A stretch of DNA of 64,000 nucleotides from Micractinium sp. NFX-FRZ (taxonomy: Eukaryota; Chlorophyta; Trebouxiophyceae; Chlorellales; Chlorellaceae): NCBI GenBank assembly GCA_029339195.1, contig JAPTJF010000121.1:1-64000 (forward strand), in the 5' to 3' direction. Shown here piece after piece: positions 1 through 9,348 of this stretch. Both the position numbers and the translations under genes were made by a program. The notes beneath the pieces are model-generated. The model did not search any database. It was not told the DNA's origin and saw nothing but the letters and a program-made list of their open reading frames with translations. The first letter of the stretch is position 1. Each line of letters opens with the position of its first letter.

Positions 1-222
1 TTTGAGCCTTCTACGGGCAAATTTGAGCCAGCCCGTCAAAACTGACGGGCAAATAATAAACTGTTCCTCACGGCCTGATGCTGCTGCAGCATGCACCTCT
101 TCCTGGCCGCACCGTCAGCAGCGAGGTGGCGCCGGCACACCTGGCCCAAGCGCACGCAACTCTCCCTCCCCTCCCGACCGGCCAAATCGATTGCAACAGG
201 CGCAATAGTTATTTTCAGAGGC
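1..222. promoter_or_regulatory. Upstream region of the LigB-like gene with a perfect inverted repeat
   Basis: No coding exon is visible before the start codon at 223. Positions 31-38 and 43-50 form a perfect 8-bp inverted repeat (GCCCGTCA, loop AAAC, TGACGGGC), and TTTGAGCC occurs directly repeated at the left end. A role in promoter or 5' leader function is inference; no TATA or initiator is clear. Confidence 0.35.
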
Positions 223-1823
223 ATGAGGCGCTGGGTGTGTGCTGCCCTGTGCCTCACGGTCGTCGTCTTGGCGCTCCTGCGCCCCGCTCGCGCTGGCGTT
301 ATCGCAGCAGTCTTGCTTCCTCACGGAGACATAGCACTGGATCCCGGGCGAGAGGTTCTGAACGAAACTCAGCGTCAGCAGGCGGCAGAGCTGCAGGCGG
401 CGGGGCTGTCCGCCGGCCGCCTGCTGGCCGCGACCCGCCCCGACCTTGTCCTGCTCACCACACCGCATGGCATCGCGGACATGGACAGCTACTCCTTTTA
501 CCTGAACCCAGAGGCAGCAGGCTGCCTGGAACCTGCGCCAACGCAGCCTGGCTGCAGCAACAGTGGCGGTGGCCCGCCGCCCCTGCCCTGCATGTGCGCC
601 AATGCGAGCGTGGATGCCGCCGCCTCGGTTGCCCTGCTCAAGTACCTGCAGGACAGGTGGGTGCTGGTGGCACTGCTACACCGATGTCACTTTTCCACCT
701 CCTGCCACTATAGCTGGAGCGCTCGTTCTCATCACCAAGCATGTGCTGCTTGACCCGGCTGACTCGGTCCCTGGCCGTCCCGCTGTCCGCCTGCTGCCTG
801 CTGCCCTGCAGGACGTTCAGCCGCACCACAGGGCTCAGCGGCTTTGGTCCCCCCGGCCAGGCGGCGGCGCCCTTCCCGCTGGGCTGGGGTGAAGTCATCC
901 CCCTGTCCTTCCTCCCAGGTGAAGCTGCGCAGCTAACTGGCCCTGGGCGCCTCCCTAGGGTGCCCGCCCATCTGCCTGGCTGGCTGGCTGGCTGGCTGCC
1001 TGGCTGGCTGCCTGGCTGCCTGGCCGCCTGGCTGCCTGGCCGCCGCCAGCTGGCTGCCCTCTCGACCAAACACTTCTCAATGCCCGAGCAACCTCCTGGC
1101 CTGCTTCCCAAACCCTGCCCGGTGCCGGTGCAGCCGATTTACGTCGGAATGCAAGATTCGTGCTGCTGTCGTTCCCCATCCGGCGCTACAACGAGTCAAC
1201 TCGGATGGTGCGTGGGGGGGCATGTGGGCCATCGCGGCATGCATGTAGAGCGTGGCTGTCTGTACGAGTGGCAACGTGCTGACTCCTGCGCGGCTGCCTT
1301 GTTGCCCATGCTGCCTGCTTGCCTCGCTCTGTGCAAGCGCTCCAGCTGGTGCTGCCTCCGCTGCCTTTCAACTGCACTGCCTCTGCACTTTGATCTTGCA
1401 TGGACGCTGTTGTGTGCAGAATGCTGAGCTGGCGGACCCGGGCGGCACCCTGTCATGCTTGCTGCTTCACTGGACTCTAAACACGTCCGTCTGGCAATGC
1501 CCGCCTGCACATGTGCTGCAGATTCCCGAGCTGGTGAGCCTGGGGGGCGCTCTGTTTGACGCACTGGACGCCCTGCCCCAGCGGGTGGCGGTGGTGATCA
1601 GCGGCGACCTGGCGCATACGCATGACAAGGTGGGCCGACAAGGTGGCGTGGGATGCGGGCGGGCGCACCACCCAACAGCCGGTATGCGGAAGGGTAGGGC
1701 GGGTGCGGGTGGTGGTTTCTGTAGTGCTGTGGTGCTGTGTGGCGCATCTTGCTCTGCGCCCGCAACGCTGTCGCCTGCACGGCCTGCGCCACACCTTGTT
1801 GCTGCTCAGCTGCTGCTATCCTG

Positions 1824-1867
<44 letters not shown>

Positions 1868-2322
1868 CCCATCCACTGAGATGACCCCGCGCTCTTATGC
1901 TGTGGCCCCATGCGGTGCCCGCTGCTGCGTCTCATGTGCAGGACGGGCCTTACGGCTGGTCCGCTGATGCAGCGCCCTTTGATGCCGCCATCAAGCAATG
2001 GGTGCAGACCTTGCAGCCCGAGCAGCTGCTTCAAGAGGCGCGGCGCCACCAGCCCGGCGCCAAGAGCTGCGGCTTCACCGGCATGGTGCTGCTGCACGGC
2101 ATGCTGCAGCGCTGCAGCAGGGCTGCGTTGAGCGCGCACGCTGGCCAGGGGCAGGCTGGGTTCGCGGCTGGGCAGCGCTCCCTCCAACAGCATGAGCGGC
2201 AGGGGCTGGCAGCCGCCCGGGAGTTGCAAAGCATCTGGCGCAGCCGCCTGCTGGCACTTTCGCACCCAACTTATTATGGCATGGCAGTTGCGACGTTTGA
2301 GCGGCACGTGCACTTGGGGTGA
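223..2322 (+). CDS. Secreted LigB/Memo-like class III extradiol dioxygenase family protein
   Basis: Five exons: 223-656, 812-918, 1134-1207, 1522-1629, 1942-2322 (367 aa; phases chain). The start is the ATG opening MRRWVC followed by a hydrophobic run (about residues 6-20) and ARA, a typical signal peptide, so export or ER entry is inferred. LigB-type landmarks in order are HGDIALDP (N-terminal His), TTPHG, the basic RRYN, SGDLAHTHD with the second His cluster, GPYGW, and a C-terminal PTYYGM. Proteins of this fold (LigB, Memo, AmmeMemoRadiSam protein B) bind non-haem iron or have lost catalysis; the His residues argue that metal binding is retained, but the substrate is unknown. The last exon carries a Gln/Ala/Arg-rich insertion before PTYYGM. 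That last exon was partly copied downstream (5.9-6.1 kb). Intron 4 holds a CA repeat, and intron 3 holds a decayed copy of the exon 4 start. Confidence 0.82.
1831..1866. repeat. (CA)18 microsatellite in intron 4 of the LigB-like gene
   Basis: Uninterrupted CA dinucleotides preceded by CGCGCG. It lies about 75 bases before the acceptor of the last exon, so length variation could affect splicing (inference). Confidence 0.95.
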
Positions 2323-2642
2323 GGAGCTGCATGCAGAATGTCCCGCTGGGTGGTACCGGCTAGTTGTCCATGTTTGCACACCAAGTGTATGTACATGTCT
2401 TGTTGCAACGCAAAAAGTAGACAAAAGTGTCCACAACGGGCACTCAAGCGACACACAAGAACTAGTAAAACAGCAGTGGTCACGCTCAATCTGGGTGGCG
2501 GTTGGCTGATGGAGCCTGGCCGTGTGTGTCTTGCTGGGCTCACTGTACACGCATCATTTGACCTTCAAAGACACAGGAAAACTGTTTCTAGAAGAAAAGC
2601 AAAACGCTTGTGAAGCTCAGTTGGACTGCCCCAGGGACTGTC
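2323..2642. other. Convergent 3' intergenic region
   Basis: The region lies between the LigB-like stop codon (2320-2322) and the F-box/LRR stop codon on the other strand (2643-2645). No gene is seen; it presumably holds both 3' UTRs. Parts of it recur at 6046-6307 in the duplicated copy. Confidence 0.6.
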
Positions 2643-4832
2643 TCACCACCCACTAATCAGCAGCTTTGGCATGTCGCGTGCCAGACTGACCAGTGGCATG
2701 ACGGACCGAGAGGGCAGGTCGCCAAGGCTCAAATGCTGCAGCTCACTGTACTTGCTAGTGATGGTTTTCACCGCGTTGTGATCAAGCTCGAAAAAGGGGC
2801 TGTGCCGGAGGGAGAGGCTGGTGAGATGGGGTGCCAAACCGATGTCGGGCGGCTCCCTCAGCCTGTTGCCGTCGAGCACCAACCCTTGCAGGCCTGCATT
2901 GAAAAGGCAGAAGTGGGAGTGGGGAGCCACTGGCTTGGTGTCCCCTTTGGCACCCGGCTTAAAGTCCCCCGGGTTGGATCCCCCTTGGCATGCTTAAATA
3001 TCTCCCGCCCGGCCGCTGCTGCTGACCCCGCCTACACCGAGCGACATTGTATCACAGCTCTTGAATCTGTCCATGTGCGTATTGCCATGCATACACGGCA
3101 CATCCACTCACATGGAGCGCATGCCAGGGGTGGCACCGACGCCAGCTGGCAGCTGCTGAGCTCAAGCCGCTTGAGACCTGCCAGCTGGCACATGGCTGCG
3201 GGCACGCCCGTCGACAGGTTGCATCTGACCACTGCCAGCTCATGCAGCCCGGGCATGTACTGCAATGCCTCCTGCAGGACCGCCTGCATACTGCCGCCTC
3301 CATGTGCCTGGCAGTCTGCCAGGCTCAACTTGGTCAGCGCAGACAGCTCTCCGGCCGTCTGCCACACAGGCACTGCAAGCCTGCACCTCGTGACGCTGAG
3401 GCTTGTGGCAGCAGCATTTGCGTCGCCCCTCAGCGCCTTCACCAGCTCGCTTGCCCTGCTTGGGCCGCCAGTCAAGATCATGCCCATAATGCTGATGTGG
3501 CAGGGGGCTTGGCCCGTAGGGGAGCATTGGTCTGGGGTGGAGAGGGTGCACCAGCAGGGGCCCTCGTGAGCCGCAATGGGTCCTCCCAGCTGCACAGCGC
3601 ACACGGTCGAGAGGGCACACTGGTGAGCGAGCACCTGCGCAATCGCTCCACAGGCACGTGGCAATGCAACCGCCCAAAAAGCTGCGTTGCGATTGCCCGG
3701 TGTACAGGCGCTGGGGCGCCACAGCGTTCCAATGGAATTACTTTCTCCCAGCCTGAAGACGCCCCAGCTCAACATACAATTGTTCTTCTGGGCACTTCTC
3801 TACACACTCAATGAAACGCACGTCTAGCTGGCAGCACCAGCTTGTAGTTGCAGAAGTAGCTCGCCCCTCTCACCTGCAGCCTAGGCGATGTGAACTCCAC
3901 GCTGCGCCTGACAGGGAAGTTGGACCCCTGCAGCAGCGGCAGGCCTTCTGGTCGTGCCGCGCCCTCTTCCAGCTTCAACACTTCCAGCCGGCTGAGCGCA
4001 GTCAGTGGCTGCACATCCGGCAGTGGCTGGCTGCTGACCATGCTGAGCCAGGTCAGGCGGTTAAGCCTGGCCAGCGAGGCCGGGACGCCAGCTGGCACTT
4101 CAGAGGGGACCAGCTCGAGCGCTTGGAGTGAGGTGAGCTGGCGCAGCGCCCACGCAGTGTTGGAAGGCAGGGCCGGCCTGCTATCGCTGCCTCCATCTTC
4201 ATAGCCAAGCTGCAGGTGAGTGAGGTGCCGCTCAAAGCTCGGCAGCAGGCGCATGGCTGGCGGCATGACCGACTGCGCGGACAGCAGCGCCACGCTTTGC
4301 AGCGGCGCTGGCACTGGCGCGCTGCTCAGGCTCTGCAGGCACTCGGCCAGCAGCTCCTCTCCATCAACGTTCAGCTGGAAGTCATTGATGTGAGGCGCCA
4401 GCTGGCGCAGCATGCGCAGCTTGCCGACCACCCATTCCTCGCGCTCATCAGGGCTGCATGTGTCCAGACAGTCCCCAATCACAAGGTGGTAGCGCCACAC
4501 AGCGGCGGCTGCGGGGCTGTAGAGCACGCGGTGCCAGCGCTTGCAGGTGAGCGTGATGGCGGGGCTGCAGGCAGCAGCAGAGGTTTATTAAGAGGGCGTG
4601 TGTTAGCAAAAGGTAGCAGCATGTAGCCTACAACAGCACCATCGAACGTGTGCCCATTATGTGGCAGTTAAACTCACCCATACTCGTTAACATCTTGCAG
4701 GATCTTCTCGAAAACCAGGCCCAGGCAGGCATCGGGCAGTGCGTGCACATGGGTGCCGGCGGTGCCGCGCTGGTGCCGCTGGCGGCCCGCGGCGGGCGCC
4801 CCGGCGGCAGTCGTGGTGGCTGACCCATCCAT
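2643..4832 (-). CDS. F-box / leucine-rich-repeat protein, copy A
   Basis: Four exons on the minus strand: 4832-4678, 4564-3874, 3589-3112, 2893-2643 (524 aa; phases chain). The start ATG is in good context (GCAGCCATGG). Residues about 35-65 form an F-box-like motif: LPDACLGLVFEKIL, a spacer, then LTCKRWHRVLYSP. The rest is a leucine-rich repeat array with strands such as LQALELV, LTWLSMV, LEVLKLEE, MPGLHELAV, LKRLELSS and LQGLVLDGNRL. Such proteins are usually substrate receptors of SCF ubiquitin ligases in cytosol or nucleus; the target is unknown. The tandem partner is at 6308-8282, with exons of exactly the same lengths. Introns 2 and 3 differ strongly between copies, whereas exon 1, intron 1 and the start of exon 2 are nearly identical, suggesting gene conversion. 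A plain LRR protein is the alternative if the weak F-box is not functional. Confidence 0.82.
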
Positions 4833-5893
4833 GGCTGCTGCCGGCTCTGCCCGTTTGCTACTGCCGCTGTTGCTTGATCTGCCTCTGCACCTCGACACTG
4901 CTCAGTGGACGTTGGCCTGCGTGTCCAAGGCTGCCGCGCCTCACACCAGCGCTTCTGCTCCCAGGTCCAAGTTGATGGGATCTGGGTTTCTGAACTTGAG
5001 AGCCACACCTTGCTGGCTCCGCTGCCACTAATGAAGAAAGCAGTTGTCGCTGGCCAGCATGCAGCTGCCTGCAGCCTTCATTTGTCGCTGAGAAAGACTG
5101 CTGCATGGTTGGCAGTCTTGAAGCAACGGCAGCAGCTCAGCCCTGCTACAGGCGGTCGTGTGGGCAACCCGGCCCTGACAGCCTCTCACCGCCACCGCCG
5201 CCACCAACCTGGGGGGTGACGGAGGGTCTGCAGCCCCCCTACCCCTGTTCCCTGTCTGTCAAGCATCAGTCTGAGGGCAGTAGCGGCAGCGGCAGCACGC
5301 CTGAGCAGCAGCGCTCCTTCCCCCGCCCCCCTGCCCCCGGCGCTCCTTTGCCTCGCTAGCTCCGCTGGTTCCCGACGCGACGTGCTTCAACGTTCATCGC
5401 AGCCTGAAACCACACACCAGCTGTCAAGACGGCCCAGAGCCGTTGATGTGGTTAATCTGCTTGTGAATGACATCCCTGCCTGTTGCATGTGTCCATGGCC
5501 CCGCAAGCGTGTCCCAGCTTTCTGGTAGGCAGGCAGGCACGCCAGCCGCAGTCAGGTTGAGCGGGCATGGCATACTGGATTCACAGAGCTGCGCACTTGC
5601 TTGCAATATGTTCGTCATCCACTCATGCGGCACCAATAAGCACACACATGCGCCCAGGCATTGCAGCACATCGACACATAAACAGAACCAAATGCTCACA
5701 AGTGGCTATAGTGTGCTAAGGGAGCGGGCTTGAGCAAGGTGCATTAGCACTGCCGAGAGGGAAGCACAGGGTGGCAGCGGTGGGGCAGCAGGGAGGTTGT
5801 GTGCCGTGCCTCACATCTCCCTCCAGTCCATGGCACATCTGTTCTGCTGTCAGAGGGCAAACACCAAATTGTACCGGTCGCCAGCTGCTGCTT
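4833..5893. promoter_or_regulatory. 5' region of F-box/LRR copy A
   Basis: No convincing exon is seen on either strand. The first 500 or so bases are highly similar to 8283-8820 and the block at 5480-5720 to 8890-9130, so both F-box/LRR copies carry the same upstream sequence and may share regulation. The open frames here are GC-driven and not conserved between the copies. Confidence 0.55.
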
Positions 5894-5924
5894 ATGGAGC
5901 AACGGCTGACTGGCAGCGGGTGCC

Positions 5925-6120
5925 ACACACGAGCAGCAGGGCCTGGCAGCCGCCGGTAGCCTGCACATCACCTGGCGCAGCTGCCTGCTGGCAGTTTCGC
6001 ACCCAACATACTATGGCATGGCAGCTGCCACGTTTGACCGGCGTGCGCACAAGCTTTGAACATGCTATACATGTCCTGCTATACACATCACACACCAGAG
6101 GTATGCACATGATTCAGATG
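5925..6120 (+). pseudogene. Remnant of the LigB-like terminal exon and 3' flank
   Basis: The stretch from CTGGCAGCCGCC at about 5945 through TTTCGCACCCAACATACTATGG to GCCACGTTTGA matches the last exon of the LigB-like gene (about 2209-2303), including the codons for SHPTYYGM. The downstream 3' flank is also recognisable (ACATGTC... and CACAAAAAGCAGACAAA against 2395-2425). There is no upstream LigB exon, signal peptide or promoter, so it is a dead fragment carried along by the duplication. Confidence 0.85.
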
Positions 6121-6307
6121 CGACACAAAAAGCAGACAAAGGCGTTCAAGCTCACTCTGTTGTGCCGGTTGGCAGGTGCAGGCTGAGTGTTCGCTGCTTG
6201 CTGGGCCACTGTACAAAATGCAGCCATGAAACATGCAGGGGACTTCGTTTACAATGAAAACAGTAGCACTGGAGAGGCCCAGCTCGACCCTTGCTCCGGG
6301 GCTGGGG

Positions 6308-8282
6308 TCAGTAGCCGCTGACTTCCAGCTCTGGCATATCGCGTGCCAGACAGACCAGTGGCCTGACGGAACGTGAGGGAAGGTTGCCAAGAAACAGGTT
6401 ACGCAGCGCAGAGTGATTTTTAGAGATGGTTTCAACCCCAATGTAATCAAGCTCGAAAAGGGGGCTGTTCTTGAGGGAGAGCCTGCTGAGTCGGGGTGCC
6501 GGGCCGATGTTGGGCAGCGTGCGCAGCCCGTTGCCGTCAAGCACCAGCACTTTCAGGCCTGCACTGGTGAGGCAGGAGTGGAAACACACACGGCTTCAGC
6601 TTGAATTCTGCCACTGGCATGCCTGGCTTCGTTTGCTTTCTCCTGCGATTGATTTCCCCACAGAGCGCTAGGTCTGTCATCTGCCCAAGCGCCTACCCCC
6701 ATGCAAGCCGCGCAACCACTCACATGGAGCGCATGCCAGGGGTGGCACCGACGCCAGCTGGCAGCTGATGAGCTCAAGCCGCTTGAGACCTGCCAGCTGG
6801 CACATGGCTGCGGGCACGCCAGCCGACAGGTTGCAGTTGCGCACTGCCAGCTCCTGCAGCCCTGGCATGTGCTGCAACCCCTCCTGCAACACCGCCTGCA
6901 TACCGCCACCTCCATGTGCATGGCAGTCTGTCAGGCATAGCTCGGTCAGCTCAGACAGCTCTCCAGCCGGCTGCCACGCAGGTGCTGCAAGCCTGCACTT
7001 CACGATGCTGAGACTTGTAGCAGCAGCGTTCAGGTTGCCTCGCAGTGACTCCATCAAATTGCATGCCCTGCTGTGGCCGCTTGTCAAGCACATCCCTCCA
7101 ATGCTGATGATGCAGGGGGCTTGCACGCTAGACGAGGGTTGGAATGGGGTTTCGAGGGCTGACCAGCAGTGCCCCTCGTGCGCTGTAATGGGTCCAGAAA
7201 GCTGCAGCAAGCAAACTCATGAAACAGCATATTGGCCAATGGGCGCCTTTAGAGCAACCTCACAGGCACATGGGGAAGCCATCGCCAACAGGCTGCAGTG
7301 CTGATGTACCGCGCCCTCCTCACCTGCAGCCTTGACGATGTGAAGCTCGCGCTGCGCCTGGCGGGGAAGTTGGCTCCCTGCAGCAGCGGCAGGCCTGCTG
7401 GCCGTGCCGTTGCTTCGCTAAGATGCAGGTGCTCCAGTGCTGAGAGAGCGGTGAGTGGCTGCACATCGGGCAGCGGCCGGCTGCTGACTAGGCTGAGACA
7501 GGTCAGGTGGGTGAGGCTGGCTAGCGCGACCGGGATGCCAGCTGGCACCTCCAAGGGCACCAGCTCAAGCACCTGCAGCCCGGTGAGCTGGCGCAGCGCC
7601 CAGCTGGTGTTGGAAGGCAGGGTCAGCCAGTGTGCGCTGAAAGCGTTTTCATAGCCAAGCCGTAGATGCGTGAGGTGCCGCTCGAAGCTCGGCAGCAGGC
7701 GCATGGCCGCTGGAGTGACGGCCTGCTCGGAAATGTGCAATATGTTCTGCAGCTGGGCAGGCACTGGCGCGCTGCCCAGGCTCTGCAGGCACTCAGCCAG
7801 CAGCTCCTCTCCATCCACGTGCAACTGTAAGCTCTCCAAGTAAGGTGCAAGCCGGCGCAGCATGCGCAGCTTGCTGACCACCCACTCCTCCCGCTCATCA
7901 GGGCTGCATGTGTCCAGACAGTCCCCAATCACAAGGTGGTAGCGCCACACAGCGGCGGCTGCGGGGCTGTAGAGCACGCGGTGCCAGCGCTTGCAGGTGA
8001 GTGTGATGGCGGGGCTGCAGGCAGCAGCAGAGGTTTATTAAGAGGGCGTGTGTTAGCAAAAGGTAGCAGCATGTAGCCTACAACAGCACCATCGAACGTG
8101 TGCCCATTATGTGGCAGTTAAACTCACCCATACTCGTTAACATCTTGCAGGATCTTCTCGAAAACCAGGCCCAGGCAGGCATCGGGCAGTGCGTGCACAT
8201 GGGTGCCGGCGGTGCCGCGCTGGTGCCGCTGGCGGCCCGCGGCGGGCGCCCCGGCGGCAGTCGTGGTGGCTGACCCATCCAT
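6308..8282 (-). CDS. F-box / leucine-rich-repeat protein, copy B
   Basis: Four exons: 8282-8128, 8014-7324, 7201-6724, 6558-6308, with lengths 155, 691, 478 and 251 nt exactly as in copy A (524 aa). The F-box-like LPDACLGLVFEKIL segment and the ITLTCKRWHRVLYSP segment are unchanged. The LRR part has many replacements, for example LKVLVLDGNGLRTLPNIG where copy A has LQGLVLDGNRLREPPDIG, and PLLQGANF where copy A has PLLQGSNF. No frameshift or stop is seen, so both copies look functional. Conserved frame and exon lengths with scattered amino-acid changes suggest selection to keep both, possibly with divergent ligand surfaces (inference). It would act, if the family role holds, as an SCF substrate receptor. 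It sits just upstream of the LigB remnant left by the duplication. Confidence 0.82.
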
Positions 8283-9348
8283 GGCTCTGCCCGTTTGCTA
8301 CTGCCGCTGTTGCTTGATCTGCCTCTGCACCTCGACTGCTCAGTGGACGTTGGCCTGCGTGTCCAAGGCTGCCGCGCCTCACACCAGCGCTTCTACTCCC
8401 AGGTCCAAGTTGTTGGGATCTGGGTTTCTGAACTTGAGAGCCACACCTTGCTGGCTCCGCTGCCACTAATGAAGAAAGCAGTTGTTGCTGGCCAGCATGC
8501 AGCTTCGTGCAGCGTTCATTTGTCGCTGAGTAAGACTGCTGCGTGGTTGGCAGTCTTGAAGCAACGGCAGCAGCTCAGCTCTGCTACAGGCGGTCGTGTG
8601 GGCAACCCGGCTCTGACGTTGCTATCACAGCTACCGCCGCCACCAGCAGGACCTGGGAGGTGACAGAGGGTCTGCAGCCCCCCTACCCCTACCCCCTGTC
8701 TGTCCAGTATCAGCCTGAGGGCACTACCGGCAGTGGCAGCACGCCTGAGCAGCAGCGCTCCTTCCCCCGGCCCCCGGCCCCCGGGGCTCCTTTGCCTCGC
8801 TAGCTCTGCTGGTTCCCGATGCGACGTGCCTCGAACGTTCATCACCGGCTGACACCATACAGCCCAGGGCCGTTAATGTGGCTAATATGCTTGTGATCCC
8901 ATGCCTGTTGCGTGCATGGTCACAGCCCTGCACAAGCGCGCCCCAGCTTTCTGGCGGGCAGGCGGGCACGTCAGCCGCAGCCAGGTTAAGTTGGCTTGAC
9001 ACACTGAATTTGCAGGGCTGCACACTTGCTTGCAATATGTTCGTCATGCCTCGTGCTGCACCAACAGGCGCACACACGCGCCCAGGCATTGCAGCACAAC
9101 AACACAGAAACAGAAGCAACTCCTCACAAATGGCTGCAGTGTGCCCAGGGGGCTAGCTTGAGCAAGGTGCAGGAGCGCTGCCGCGTGTGAAGCACAGGGT
9201 GGCAGGGATGGGGCAGCAGGCCTCACACCACCCTCCAGTGCATGCCACAGCTGTTCTGCTGCCTGAGGGCAAACAACCAATTGTGCCCGTTGCCAGCTGC
9301 TGCTACAGTATGAAGCCGCGCCCCGGGGTGCCATACAGGCTGTGCGCC
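8283..9348. promoter_or_regulatory. 5' region of F-box/LRR copy B up to the AKR stop codon
   Basis: The region is homologous to 4833-5893 up to about 9303 and then enters the aldo-keto reductase 3' end. No gene is seen. It presumably contains the copy B promoter and the AKR 3' UTR. Confidence 0.5.

Larger units (their letters stand above)
2195..5893. repeat. Tandem duplication unit A (F-box/LRR gene plus flanks)
   Basis: This stretch, from inside the last exon of the LigB-like gene to about 5893, reappears as 5894-9303 in the same order and orientation. Matching landmarks are the LigB tail, its 3' flank, all four F-box/LRR exons, the 5' flank, and a further upstream block shared by 5480-5720 and 8890-9130. 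The left breakpoint lies in the LigB terminal exon and the right one just before the aldo-keto reductase 3' end, so the ancestral order LigB - F-box/LRR - AKR is clear. The unit is roughly 3.4-3.7 kb. Confidence 0.88.
5894..9303. repeat. Tandem duplication unit B
   Basis: Second copy of the unit starting in the LigB-like gene. Its left end is the LigB terminal-exon remnant, its body the F-box/LRR copy B gene, and its right end abuts the aldo-keto reductase terminal exon. The motif around 9263-9303 (GAGGGCAAACA then CCAGCTGCTGCT) matches 5860-5893, marking the shared right border. Confidence 0.88.

Noticed and set aside
4905..5219. Plus-strand open frame upstream of F-box/LRR copy A
   Set aside because: The corresponding frame in copy B has indels and ends differently, and no family motif is present; it is the shared upstream region.
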